The notes beneath the pieces were generated by a model, which worked only from the letters and a program-made list of their open reading frames with translations, searched no databases and was not told the origin of the DNA. A stretch of DNA of 64,000 bases from Brachyhypopomus gauderio (taxonomy: Eukaryota; Chordata; Actinopteri; Gymnotiformes; Hypopomidae): assembly GCF_052324685.1 (NCBI RefSeq), contig NC_135223.1:21054428-21118427 (forward strand), written 5' to 3'. Within the stretch, counting starts at the first letter, position 1. Every line of letters begins with the position of its first letter. Positions 42,851-55,345 of this stretch are shown here, in pieces. The translations under genes and the position numbers were made by a program.

Positions 42851-45260
42851 CATTGCCTATTCACAGGGATCATGAAAAACATATCGCATGCTCTCCACTC
42901 TCATCAGGCCCGTCTTGGAAATGTGTTGTTCTCGCTTGACTAGGGATGTTCTGGTGGTTGGGGGGACTGCAGATGGACCGCTGGGGTCGTGCGTCGGGGA
43001 GCAGAGGGCTTATGCGGAGTGGGAGTCGTTAGGAAGCGGTTTTTTTCCGGGTGTAACGAATGTGAGCGCGTTCGGCGCGGTGTAGCCATGTGGGACAGTG
43101 ATGTGTAGTTCGGCGGTGGCTGTTGACAGTGGATTGTCACCCTTCAAGTCATTTGCGGGTCTCAAGCCAGACGTGAAGCTCCCTCTGAGACGGGAGGAGG
43201 GGCGGGTGGTGGAGGAGACCGTGCTTTGTGAGTGTGGCGTGCACTTTACACGCAACATAGAAAGGAGTCTCTCATACACTTTGCTGTATTTGCTATAGAC
43301 ACACTTGTCTATCGATATGATACATCCATCTGGTATTTTGTGTGTGTGTGTTTTTTTTTATGAGCTGTTAAAAACGTTGGTATGTCTCGGGTTTGTAGTG
43401 TTTCTGAGGCAGTGCTTGTCAAAGCCACTAACTCATCCTCCTATCAGTGCACTCTAGGGTCATGTGTCCAGAAGGGGCGAGGACTGGTAGTGGTGGCCTG
43501 ATAACCTAAGCACCTTCATCAATTCCAGTTGATGTCCAGTTTTAAAGATTTCTCACAGGTTGTTGCTTTCATTAGTATATATTGAAAGTGTTTTAAAAAA
43601 TCCAGCAGTGGACAGATATTACGCCTTTCAGCCCTTCGGAGGAGTCCAGAGGAAAATTAATAAATGCACTTCATAAAATGTCAAAGTGCATTCATTAATT
43701 TATAAAATCAATGCAGAATACATTTTTTACACCGTTAAGACGATGCATATATAGATGATGCATGTAGATAACTGATGATGGGTAGGACTCCAAAAGCAAT
43801 TCTCTTATTGGCAGAGCAGTCCAACATACTGTATACCTTGGCCTGCCATTGGTTAAACTAATTCCTACAGAGTAGGAATTCTGAGTCACTTTTGCTCTAT
43901 GGGTTGATCTGTATTGAGATGTAGGTTTTATAATCTTCCCTCTGGTTATGAGCCTAAGCACCTACATGAATTTGCATTCAATTTGGAGTTTTCTTATGTG
44001 GACAGAAAATACTGTAACTGCAGTGACCCAGAACATTTTAGTTTGTATCCATCATGACTGCTTCGAGTCTGCAAGTCGACAGGCTTTAACCATACTGGTT
44101 TTCAAGTGTTTTCAAGTAGTGTGTTTTTAATATTACATTGCAGCTTTAGCTTTATATGGCAGTAAACCTTTTAAACTTTGTGGTGTGCTGGCTTTTCTTA
44201 GTCATGAGTCTTTCTGACCACTAGATGCGGCTGCAGGGTGCAGTTTCACGCTGAGTGCCAGAAACACGCTGAAGCTGAACGAGATCTAGAGGAGGTTGGT
44301 GGACTGCTAAATGTTTCTGGAATTTGTCCTGGAGACAGATTGCTTGTATGAATCTGCAATTCCATGTTTTTCAGTCCAGCCAGAAAAGTCAAGGCACACT
44401 ACTAATGAAGGAATGAGGATATAAATTTCGATGAATAACGTTCAAAGATTTTTTATACCATTTCTTTTCTAAAATATGTATAAAATGTCAGTTGAATGTC
44501 AGTAAGCTGAAATCTCTTTTTCACAGAGTTACAGCAAGGTAATGAATATTTAGATATTTGCTAGACTGTGGTACTTCTTGCTAAAGGTTACCTACGTTGT
44601 GTTTGAGAAGAGCTTAAGTAAGTTTCCTCTCACAGTAAATCTTCCACTACTGTTTAAAGACTAATCTCATCATAGGGCTTTTACCCTACATGACTGGAGG
44701 CTTTAGAAACAGATCAAGGGAAGATTAAAGTAATATAGCCAAGTGCACCTGTCTTATCTGATTGGTTGTTCACTCTGGTTATGTCTCCACTGTAAAGGTG
44801 CCTTGGTCACCACAGGTGTGTGTTAGCATCTCTGACCACCTTTGACAACACCAAATCACAGGCTTCTAAAACCAGAAACCCAGGAAGACGAGATCACAAC
44901 TTTGCATATTTAGTTAACTGAACAGTTCTTAAAATATTTTAAGAATGTTTTGATTTTATTAGCTTTGTCCAAAATGAATTATGTGTTTTTTCTGCTTTAA
45001 ACATTTTAATTAATGCATCTTAGACAGAGGCTAAAATTTTAATTAAAATTCTGCAGAACGGGAAACTACTGGAATAAATTTAGGCTTTAAATAACTGCTG
45101 GGCTCTACAATGTGTGTGTGTGTGTGTGTTTGTGGGTGTCTGTGTGTAGGTGTGTGTGTGGGCACCCAGAGCAAGTAGGATGCCACAAGAAAATGACTCG
45201 AGGGAAAAGAAAACAAAGTGAAACTGAGGTACCGAATGATTTGATATGTAAGAAGATTTA

Positions 45261-45475
45261 TTTGGTAATATTGGCTACTTGGCTGATCTACTGTGTTTGA
45301 TAATATTACCTGCTAGGCTGATCTAGCATGTTTGGTAATGTTGCCTGCTAGGCTGATCTAGCATGTTTGGTAATACTGCCCGCTAGGCTGATCTAGTGTG
45401 TTTGGTAATACTGCCTGCTAGGCTGATCTAGTGTGTTTGGTAATACTGCCTGCTAGGCTGATCTAGCGTGTTTGG
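45261..45475. repeat. 35-bp minisatellite, about six copies
   Basis: The unit starts tttggtaatactgcctgcta and ends ggctgatctagcgtg, with small differences between copies. Confidence 0.93.
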
Positions 45476-45712
45476 TGCTTGGGCTATGGGTACTAGCTGC
45501 AGCTGCCACTGTGCACACAGACCTTTCCATCTCTGTGTAGCTGCTATAAGCCCTCAACCCCTGCCTACGGCTCACTCTATGCCTGTCTGTTGCTATGCCT
45601 CTCCCTCATCCTCTCTCTCTTTCTCTCTCTCTTTCTTTCTTTCATACCTTCCAGTTAACTGTTACAGCTCGTCTTGTCATTTCACTTCTCTTCCAGCACA
45701 AATGTTAGGCCT

Positions 45713-45713
<1 letters not shown>

Positions 45714-45782
<69 letters not shown>

Positions 45783-45930
45783 ACACTGGAGAGAATATTC
45801 ACACAAAGCTGTAGGACTCAAGCTGACACTCTCCCAACTTCTCACCTTCTCACATTCTACGTTCGTCATCCCCTGAAGACTTGCAGCCTGGAGGTTGTTG
45901 TAACACACACACACACACACACACACACAT
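45714..45930. repeat. (CT)n and (CA)n microsatellites
   Basis: Two CT runs at 45714-45779 with a short break, and a CA run at 45903-45929. Confidence 0.9.
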
Positions 45931-46439
45931 TTCAGATACAGGACAAAGAGCACACATAAGGCCAGTGTGCTAACCAGATGATGTGACACTCGCATACAAT
46001 TTTTAGCACCTATCTTAATCATTGTACTTGAGTCATGACATTTAAGATCTACAGAGGGATGGCAAGATAAGAGCCCTGATTATAACAGCATCTTACACCC
46101 AACGCTCCAGGGACTAGCCTTACAAACAGGGCACAAACACACCTGAGTCAAGACTATTGTGTTACACAACAGTATTTACACACCTTGTGCACAGTGTAAT
46201 TGAGTGTAACAGGGGCCTATAGTTCTACTGGCCAACTCTGAACCTAAACAAATGTATTCTAGGAAGACAATTTAGTCAGAATTTGGACGGAAAATGTCTT
46301 CGCCAGCCATTACAGCAATGTGCAGTTTTTTTTTTATATATTCCTAAGTGAGTAGCGGTTGATATAAAAAGGTTGCATGAATGAATAACCATCTACAGGA
46401 TGTGCCTGTAACATTTCCACACTTCTACTGTGAGATTAT

Positions 46440-46890
46440 ACTATATAAGTGTACAGCAGCATGGTCAAAATAGTTGATCTGCAGATTCAAGCCACTGGTC
46501 GGCTTTCAGAACACAACAAACATCCTTGAAGAGACTATAGAGTTCTGGAACAAAAGCTTTTGGACACAGAAGACAATGGGAAACCAGTGCCAGAGGGATG
46601 GAAATAGATTCAGTGTTCAGAGAAAAAAAGAACTGCTTGTAATCCAATTCATAGTTCATTCATGGTACATGGTATTCTGGGTGAGTCTCTCACTCACTCA
46701 CCTTTAGTGATGCTTTAATGAAGACTTCACATAAGGTGCGATGGAGATTCTGGAGTTTATCAGAAGTGTGTCACCTTCTCTGCTTGAAGTAAATGCCTTA
46801 AAAATCAATGGATGGATCTTCATCTTGCAGCAAGACATGAAATATACCACAACGTATGGACTTTTCAGGGTCCAAAAATGAAATCTTCCT
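46440..46890 (+). mobile_element. Tc1-like transposase remnant
   Basis: In shifting frames the translation shows ACNPIHSSF followed by a damaged VHGG-like piece, and near 46809-46850 WIFILQQDMKYTT, a decayed form of the WxFQQDNDPKHT block of Tc1-like transposases. Several frameshifts are present and no ends were found. It is older than the copy at 38.6 kb. Confidence 0.6.
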
Positions 46891-48470
46891 GACCTTGTCA
46901 ACTTATGTCTATTATATTTGTTACTGTATAAGTGTCAGAGCCAGCCAGTCATGTTTTTTTTTTTTTTTTTTTTTTACTTTTTTGTGTGACTTATTGTATT
47001 ACTTTTTGTACCAAATGTGTATTTAATTGTAATTTTTTTTTAACTGGTATTTCATGTTGATTTTTTAAGTCAAACTTTAGGCCTTTAGTTGCTTAGATTT
47101 GATTTAGTCCCAGTGCAAGACTATAGAAAAACCCATTCAAACACCTGATTACAACTGCCATTTAAATTTCTCAACATTTCAGAACACAGCTAGTTCTAGA
47201 GAATCTGATTCAGGAGTATCTATCCACACATGTCCCAGCACGGCCACGACCAGGTTAGCGTCTCTGTAGTAACTGCGGTCTCGAAGAGCAAGTATCACTT
47301 TATTATCACCTATTAGCATTTACAGTATAATTACAGTATTGTGAACATTTGGGGAAACAGTCATGCCACCTTCATCGTAGCAAGTAGCACACACACAGTG
47401 TTGAGAATAATTTTGTCTCCTGTAAGCCTTTTTATTGCTATTGTGTGAAACTGTCAGAGGAGTTTTAATTATTATTCTGTTTATTATATATGTAAAACCT
47501 TCAAAGATTTTTCAGCATATTAAAAATATTAAAATGACAATGAAAGAAATACAACCATATTATTTTGCTACTAAACTGAAAAAATGGCATGATGTTCCAA
47601 AGAGATACTTGTATTTGTTAAATCTGTATAAGCCGTATCTTCATGTGAGCTCATTGTTGAGTGAACTCATTGGTTGTTACTCTTATGACTGAGATCTTGC
47701 TTTACCGTCTCCAAACTACTACATATTTGCATTTCTGTTTCTCTCCTACAATTATTCCCATAACTCTTCATAAATTCATAGTTTTAAAATATCACCCACC
47801 CCACCAAAAAAAGAAATAAATAAATAAAAATGAACAAAACAGCTAAAAAACTTTGTGATAAAATGGAAGTTAATAGGACTCTTTAAATGGTGTGAGGAGG
47901 TGGTGTGTGTGCTCCCCCAACACTGACCACTTTCACTCCTCCTCCCTCTTCATCCCCCTGAATTGGCCTGATGCCAATTCACTTGCTTTTGCATCAAAGA
48001 AAATCCTCCAGCGATTGTTTTAAACTGATAAATAAAACAGTGTAGTTGTGTGATGTCAGCCACTCTCCATTGAACATCATCATATAAGCAACTATTTCGC
48101 TGCATTTTTGAAGTTGATCCTAAGTTGCTTGGTTTGCAGGACTGTCCCGCTTGTGCGTTGATGTGCACAAGACCACGGTTGCCAGCTGTCAGGTCCGTGT
48201 GCGTGCGAGTGTGCCCATGCCAGAAATGATCCCATGTTCATTACTCACAAATTCAAAAGAGGCGGCAGGGATGATCCAGGAGGGGTATTTTATTCCTCTG
48301 TAATTCGTGTCTGGTGGAGGGAGAGAGGGAGAGAGTCGTCGCTCATGAATAGAGGGATGAGAACTGTACGCAAGGGAGAAACTGAAAAGTCAAAGGAAAG
48401 GAGGAGAAACACGGGAGGAGGAGAAACAGGTGTGTGGGACCAAAAAGAAAGGGGGAAATTAGGAGAGGGT
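46891..48470. other. Non-coding region, nothing recognised
   Basis: AT-rich sequence with a T-run at 46954-46976. No gene or transposon signature was seen. Confidence 0.4.
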
Positions 48471-48481
48471 CAGGCAGGATG

Positions 48482-48484
48482 GGC

Positions 48485-48517
<33 letters not shown>

Positions 48518-48518
48518 G
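48482..48518. repeat. (CAGA)n tetranucleotide repeat
   Basis: About nine copies of cagacaga-type units. Confidence 0.9.
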
Positions 48519-48782
48519 GCAGTGGAGCAGGGCTGAGTGACGGGGCTGGAGGGTAGTGGAATGATAATGTGTGCAATGCAGAGCCGGATATGGGGTCCGC
48601 GAGGGGCTGGCGAGAGGGTTCTGGAGGGAGTTCTGATGTCCAGCTGGCCTTTGCCTGTGCACATCATTAGGCCCGGGCCAGAGTCGGGCCCTGCACCGAA
48701 TATTAAAGCAAACTTAAGGGAGGAGGGCGTGCAGGCCTGGATTAACTGTGGAACAGCTCTGCTCTTACAGCGGTAGCAGAGG

Positions 48783-48784
<2 letters not shown>

Positions 48785-48821
<37 letters not shown>
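48785..48821. repeat. (GT)n microsatellite
   Basis: Short GT run. Confidence 0.9.
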
Positions 48822-48825
<4 letters not shown>

Positions 48826-49329
48826 ACATTTGGGGGTGGCGGCAAAGGGAGGGGGTGCTCGAACATGGGTGGAAGAGGATAGTTGGTTTTCAAGATGTGT
48901 AACTGGCCAATGAAGTTAAACACAGCAGACTGCGTTCCTTTATTAACACCCATCAGAGGATTCGCTCGCTAATGATCACATGCTGGTGGGAGCTGATCTA
49001 ACGTCACATGCAGCACACTTGAACTCCTCTCGTCTCCACGCAGGTGGGATGGCGGACCAGGGGGCGGGGAGAGTGGGGCGGGGCTAAGGGTTTAGGGCAG
49101 GTGAAGGGTAAAATACAATTAAAACCAGGAGGAAAGTAAAGGACACTGACCTGGGAGAGAGGTGCACGTGCGTGCCACAGACATAATGAAAGGTTGAACT
49201 CTCTCCTGCCGAGGTGGCATACCAAATCAACTCACCCTGGGAGAGACACAGGCACAGAGGCAGAGAGAGGGAGCGAGAGAGAGGGAGGGAGAGAGGGAGG
49301 GTGGATGGGGGCGGGGGGGCGGTTGGAAG

Positions 49330-49510
49330 CCAGAGAGCGTGGTTGCCACGGGGGCTGAGTGACAGAAATTAATAATTAGTGACAATGATTGACAGCGCGC
49401 TCTCCATCTGCGGCCCACCGTTGCCTCCGAGCGCTTGCCTCCGCCGGCGACCGCAGGCACAATGAGCTCCAGCGGGATTCTGGGAGACGGCGGTGATTGA
49501 CAACTGCCTC
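49330..49510. promoter_or_regulatory. Candidate enhancer with PBX/MEIS-type sites
   Basis: TGATTGACAG at 49386-49395 is the consensus bound by PBX-PREP/MEIS dimers. A second near match, TGATTGACAA, is at 49494-49503, and a homeodomain-type AATTAATAATTAG lies just before the first (about 49366-49378). The block between is GC-rich and not low-complexity. Enhancer function is inference only. Confidence 0.4.
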
Positions 49511-49628
49511 CTGGAGAGATGGGGACAGTGAGTGTGGCGGGGTGATGCAGAGAGGGAGAGAGGAGGAGGAGGAAGATGAAGGTTGGAGAGCAGGCCAAGG
49601 GAACAGGGGGTGGAGGGCGGATGTGGGT

Positions 49629-49664
49629 GGGGGGGGGTGGGGGGGGGGGGGGGGGGGGGGGGGC
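49629..49664. repeat. Poly-G tract
   Basis: Nearly pure G for about 36 bp with two T interruptions; able to form G-quadruplexes. Confidence 0.9.
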
Positions 49665-50406
49665 TGGTCAGGGTGGAGGAAACAGCCCAGCCTTAGCGCC
49701 AGCCTGGCCGCGTCTCCCAACACAACACCATTATGCAAACATGCTCTCACCAGGGACAGTAAGAAAAGGGAGGATTTGCCGATTTTCATAGTGGGAAAGT
49801 GAACAGTCTGAGAAAATGTAGGTATAAACCGTCAAATTTTATGATCTTCACTTAACTAGGACTAGCCTGTCTCTTACAGCTGAGTGACTTATATCCATTA
49901 CTGGATATAAACATGGAGACATTTAACCTCTAATGTGCAAACATAATTTCAGTAATTACAATATTGGTAAAAAAGTTTTTTGGAAATTGAAAATAGCAAC
50001 ATCCATTCATTTTGTTGGACAATAACATTTCAAAAATTAATTATTGTAATTATAATCAATGTGGAAACAAAACCAAATAGATAGAACATAACAATAAAAT
50101 TATCTTGTGCAGTTCAGTTCATAGGCCATTCATAGGCAATACATAGGCCCATGTTTAGACAGATTTCTTTCTTTGTTTTATAAAATCCTTTATTTTTAAA
50201 GGATAAATGAAAAAAATTACTTTTTTTAGTGTTTTTCAAACACTTTTGTCAGTTTGTGTTTATTTAACTAGACTGACCACTCTTAATGATAAGAAAATAT
50301 GAATGATCTTATTTTCTTCAAGAATGATCAAAATCATAAATTCTTGTTTTAGAACTTCGGAAGTCAAAAAACAGTGTGTTTTGATAAAACACTTACTGGA
50401 GAAAAG

Positions 50407-50407
<1 letters not shown>

Positions 50408-50476
<69 letters not shown>
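50408..50476. repeat. (AT)n microsatellite
   Basis: AT run of about 68 bp. Confidence 0.95.
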
Positions 50477-50539
50477 CTGTGGTGTTTTATCATAGTGTAT
50501 AATGGTGGGAGATATGGTGGGATATATTTTAGCTAACAG

Positions 50540-50720
50540 TAAGAAATACTGGGAGAACAGACCAGTGGATTATGGCAGTGAACTTTGAGAGAACAGACCA
50601 GTGGATTATGACAGTGAACTCTGGGAGAATGTATTAGTGGATTATGGTAGTGAATATTGTGCGAACAACCCCATGGATTATGCGGTGAATATTGGCCAAA
50701 CAGCCCAGTGGATTTCCTCC
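50540..50720. repeat. Degenerate 35-bp tandem repeat, about five copies
   Basis: The copies share gagaacagaccagtggatta and gacagtgaact-like parts and become more diverged to the right. Confidence 0.75.
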
Positions 50721-51230
50721 CATGATGCATTTCAGCCTGCGTGGACATGGGCTACACTAATACCCTCCAGCAGAGGCCTGGACACGGTCTCAGAGGCTTA
50801 AACACACACACACTTGACCTCAGGGGGAGAAAACAGGGTTACACAGTAGAGAGAGTGCTGCTGGGAGCTGAATCATATCAAAAGACATTATTGATTCCCA
50901 AACAGCCTGTTTCACTACTGTTGTGTCTCTCTGTCTTTTCTTTTTCTTCCATTCTTTTCTATCTCCTTTTTGTTGGGTGGCCCATATACAGAGCACCTGT
51001 CCACAGTCCCATCCTGCCCATTGCAAGGAACTTTCTTCTTCTTTATCTAAATAATATCATGTGAACAGTTCATCGTTTGTCCAACTGTGAAATGATTCAA
51101 CATGCTGATGGTAATATGTGTACATGTGATAATCACTCCATTCGGTCTGCAAGTTATATTGAAGGAAATTGGTATTTGCTGTTATCTTGTAATCTAGCAA
51201 TGGGAGAGAAGGGGCTGTGTGAAGTGTGTT

Positions 51231-52441
51231 CTGTGGGAGGTGAGGTGGTGAAGGTGAGGGTTCTCTCAGGGCTGCTGTGTGTGGGGGGTGAGGTGGTGAA
51301 GGTGAGGGTTCTCTCAGGGCTGCTGTGTGTGGGGGGTGAGGTGGTGAAGGTGAGGGTTCTCTCAGGGCTGCTGTGTGTGGGGGGTGAGGTGGTGAAGGTG
51401 AGGGTTCTCTCAGGGCTGCTGTGTGTGTGGGGTGAGGTGGTGAAGGTGAGGGTTTTCTCAGGGCTGCTGTGAGCAGGAGGTGAGGTGGTGAAGGTGAGGG
51501 TTCTCTCAGAGCTGCTGTGTGGGGGGTGAGGTGGTGAAGGTGAGGGTTCTCTCAGAGCTGCTGTGTGTGGGGGTGAGGTGGTGAAGGTGAGGGTTCTCTC
51601 AGAGCTGCTGTGTGTGGGGTGAGGTGGTGAAGGTGAGGGTTCTCTCAGGGCTGCTGTGAGCAGGAGGTGAGGTGGTGAAGGTGAGGGTTCTCTCAGGGCT
51701 GCTGTGTGTGGGAGGTGAGGTGGTGAAGGTGAGGGTTCTCTCAGGGCTGCTGTGAGTAGGAGGTGAGGTGGTGAAGGTGAGGGTTCTCTCAGGGCTGCTG
51801 TGTGTGGGAGGTGAGGTGGTGAAGGTGAGGGTTCTCCCAGGGCTGCTGTGTGTGGGAGGTGAGGTGGTGAAGGTGAGGGTTCTCTCAAGGCTGCTGTGAG
51901 CAGGAGGTGAGGTGGTGAAGGTGAGAGTTCTCTCAGGGCTGCTGTGTGCGGGAGGTGAGGTGGTGAAGGTGAGGGTTCTCTCAGGGCTGCTGTGAGCAGG
52001 AGGTGAGGTGGTGAAGGTGAGGGTTCTCCCAGGGCTGCTGTGAGCAGGAGGTGAGGTGGTGAAGGTGAGGGTTCTCCCAGGGCTGCTGTGAGCAGGAGGT
52101 GAGGTGGTGAAGGTGAGGGTTCTCCCAGAGCTGCTGTGTGTGGGGGGTGAGGTGGTGAAAGTGAGGGTTCTCTCAGAGCTGCTGTGTGAGCAGGAGGTGA
52201 GGTGGTGAAGGTGAGGGTTCTCCCAGAGCTGCTGTGTGTGGGGGGTGAGGTGGTGAAGGTGAGGGTTCTCCCAGGGCTGCTGTGTGTGGGGTGAGGTGGT
52301 GAAGGTGAGGGCTCTCTCAGGGCTGCTGTGAGCAGGAGGTGAGGTGGTGAAGGTGAGGGTTCTCCCAGGGCTGCTGTGTGCGGGAGGTGAGGTGGTGAAG
52401 GTGAGGGTTCTCCCAGGGCTGCTGTGTGCGGGAGGTGAGGT
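51231..52441. repeat. 48-bp minisatellite, about 25 copies
   Basis: The unit contains gctgctgtgtgtggggggtg and aggtggtgaaggtgagggtt plus ctctcagg. Unit length varies because the gtgtgtgggg part is shortened, lengthened or replaced by gagcagga. The gagcagga variant recurs at irregular spacing. A 499-residue minus-strand frame across it (rich in Ser, Pro and His) comes from the repeat and is not a gene. Confidence 0.95.
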
Positions 52442-52528
52442 GTGTTTACCAGTATATGCTGGAGTTGGGGAGGCCTGATGGACTCCATGCTTAGACTTCC
52501 TGCAACAACACCAGCAAGAGCTTTCAGG

Positions 52529-52529
52529 T

Positions 52530-52607
<78 letters not shown>
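52529..52607. repeat. (CA)n microsatellite
   Basis: Uninterrupted CA run of about 78 bp just beyond the 48-bp minisatellite. Confidence 0.95.
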
Positions 52608-52609
<2 letters not shown>

Positions 52610-52936
52610 CTCCAGACAGCCAAACCCACACCCCGGCATGCAGGAGAGAGCACATGTGAGCTGACAGCTGGCGTCCGCCGGCCCCAGCAGGTGCCGTGTA
52701 GAGGCCAGAGAGACAGAAAGAGCAGCTCTGGGGCCCCTTACCTCCAGTGAATGAACTGATGTCAGTCTGGACACATGAGTTTGACTTTCACGCTTCTCCA
52801 ACAAAGCACAGTCTCCTTTCTCTCATTATACAGCTGCCTTGAGTTCTTTAGTTATTTTAGTTCTCTGAAAACTTCTAAGAGTCTCGATCTATGTATGTCT
52901 CTACCTACGTATATTCCCTCTCACAATCCCCCCCGT

Positions 52937-52938
<2 letters not shown>

Positions 52939-52981
<43 letters not shown>

Positions 52982-53135
52982 CGGAACATGTCCAGTGTTG
53001 GTCAGTGCGGAAGCTGGGTGCTACGTGATGTTGAGAGGCTCTGTGCACACACCTGGCTGCCGGCTGCCTCTTTGGTCTGTGTCACCTTTTGTCAAGCCCA
53101 TGTTAATTAAGCCCCGTCAGCAACACACGCACACG

Positions 53136-53201
<66 letters not shown>
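52939..53201. repeat. Two (CA)n microsatellites
   Basis: CA runs at 52939-52979 and 53125-53201, about 145 bp apart. Confidence 0.95.
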
Positions 53202-53202
<1 letters not shown>

Positions 53203-53204
53203 GG

Positions 53205-54100
53205 GTGCCTTTTAATGAGCCTGCCATTTGAACACCATAGACACCAGCCCTGTGCCCTTGTATAGTTCCTGGACACGCCTGCGTGCGTCTCTGTTCTGAG
53301 GAGGAGGAGGCCACACGGGGCAGTTTGTGGGTCAGCTGATGAGAAAAATTGTTTATTAAAAAAAATGTGGAGTTTGTCGTCCCCTTTCTCTTCTTTTTTC
53401 TCATTTTTTTTTGCGGCGAGTGAGTTGTAGCTCCCCTTTTTCAGGCAGATGAAAGGGACCCGGCACGGGGCCTCCGACAAAAGTGCCAACGATCACAAAC
53501 AAACCTTCAAATGAAGCACATCAAAGGCGCTGCCCCAATTGTTAGCCTCTCGTATCCAGGGAAAATTGGCTCATTAAGGGCAAAAAATGACATTGTTTAC
53601 ATTAGCGGCGGCCTCTGATTAGACGCAGCCATGTTTGTTGTGTTGTGCTGCTTTCGCCACCGCCGCTGCCCAACGGCCCACTTCAGGCCTGCGGCTCACA
53701 ATCGCTCCTTTGAAGGCTTTCTTTCAGTGGAAAAAGAGAAGAATGGGGCAAAAACGAAAGGATAAACACACAATACCAATTACAAGTGCACAGACGGACA
53801 TGATAGTTTCTCTCTCCCTCTCTCTCCCCCCCTCTCTCTCTTTCTCCACACCCCCACATCAGGGTTCTCTCTTTAGAACTAATTAGCTTGCCTGTGGAAA
53901 GAGGCGCGGGTGGAGAGGATAGTTGGGTCCGTGATAAATCTGTTGGCGGGGTAAAAGAGAGACGTGCTGTTGGAGGAGAGAAGAAAGAAAGGAAAGGCCG
54001 GCAGTAAAGCGAGTGGGGGTCTCGCTCGAAGGCCCCTGTTTGCCTCTCACACGAACATGTCTCCCTTGGTGCACCGAGGCCTTTGTTGGATGAAATGCTG
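53205..54100. other. Non-repetitive block, candidate conserved non-coding DNA
   Basis: Between microsatellites lies unique, mixed-composition sequence with several homeodomain cores (attaag, aattag, ttaatgag). It has no sustained open frame of a known family. The character resembles vertebrate conserved non-coding elements, but conservation cannot be tested here. Confidence 0.3.
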
Positions 54101-55177
54101 TCTAATTGCTGTTTCTGACAAGCTTAATCCTGTCACATATCTGAGAAAGATGCAGTCAGCTTCACCTCTTGTTGAGTCTTCCTGCTTTACATGTGGCTTG
54201 TTCAGTAGTCAAATGCTTTAAATACTAAAACGCCTTCTACGCAGCGCCGCAGAAGACGTGCAGAGCCTCAGACGTTTTACACTTTAGTAGAGAATCCGTA
54301 TCACACACTGCATCATATTCATCATCATTTTTTTATCTTGAGGGAAGTTATAAACTTCATAGAAAAAAATGTAATTATTTCCCAACTTATTATCAGTGTG
54401 TTTTCTTTCTTTGGAAGGCCAGCAGTGTATAGTGAGGGGAAAAGAGGCATCATTAAGGACAGTGTTCCCAGTCGTCAGAGCGTTTCCTCACCCTCCTCCC
54501 TGTACGTGGGTCTGCTCCTCACCTCTGTGCTCTCAGGGAGAGTGACCTCCCCGTAAATAATCATGACCACTGTGCTGACACTGAACCTCTCTCACCTCGC
54601 CATTCCCTACCTCTATCCCCCAACACATGACCTGCAGGTCAACTCACCATATTATACACCCCTACCACATACCCCCCCCCCCCCCCACACACACATCCAC
54701 TCTTTGCTCAAATTTCATTTACATAGTTGCCACTTTTTCATTTTTATGTTCTTCCTCTCTCTCTGTCTCTCTGTCTGCAATGTGACTAGCTTTAGACATT
54801 CCAAAAAGCCATAGTAATTACCATTTAAAATACTAAGGGATCTCTCTTAGCTAGGGAGGAGAAGTTTGCCCAGTCAAACACTAGATGCCGGGTACCACTG
54901 CAGTGCTGCTGAGGTGGAGAGGAATTAGAATTGCCTTGACTTTTGACCAGCTCTGTCTCCAGGGGGGAGCCGTCTCAGCAGGGGAGGGCACATCATGACT
55001 TCTTTTTGCAATTTAAGGACTCGTATGGAAAATATAAATTGGTAGCAGCAGGATAAGAATGGCGCATTGGCATTCTGCACACCAGCCGTCGCCATTCATA
55101 AGGCCGCGGTGTGTTTTTGCGCCTCTCTCGATTAGAAGACCTTGAGAACGGAGCGTTAAGAGAGGGACGGAGTTGGC

Positions 55178-55345
55178 GTTGGGGCTGTGCGCTACACACA
55201 CGTTGGGGCTGTGCGCTACACACACGTTGGGGCTGTGCGCTACACACACGTTGGGGCTGTGCGCTACACACACGTTGGGGCTGTGCGCTACACACACGTT
55301 GGGGCTGTGCGCTACACACACGTTGGGGCTGTGCGCTACACACAC
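55178..55345. repeat. 24-bp minisatellite, exactly seven copies
   Basis: Seven identical units of gttggggctgtgcgctacac plus acac occupy 168 bp. The lack of variation points to very recent expansion. Frames opened on both strands are not genes. Confidence 0.97.

Larger units (their letters stand above)
39858..46430. other. Gene-poor region without recognised gene
   Basis: Contains a GT/G run at 42179-42212, a GC-rich stretch at about 42540-42850, a 35-bp minisatellite at 45261-45475 and (CT)n/(CA)n repeats at 45714-45930. No exon with a recognisable product was found. Confidence 0.45.

Noticed and set aside
49497-49802. Glycine-rich open frames
   Set aside because: Created by the poly-G tract at 49629-49664.
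51154-52653. 499-codon minus-strand open frame
   Set aside because: Spans the 48-bp minisatellite and a CA run. The periodic Ser/Pro/His-rich product reflects the repeat.
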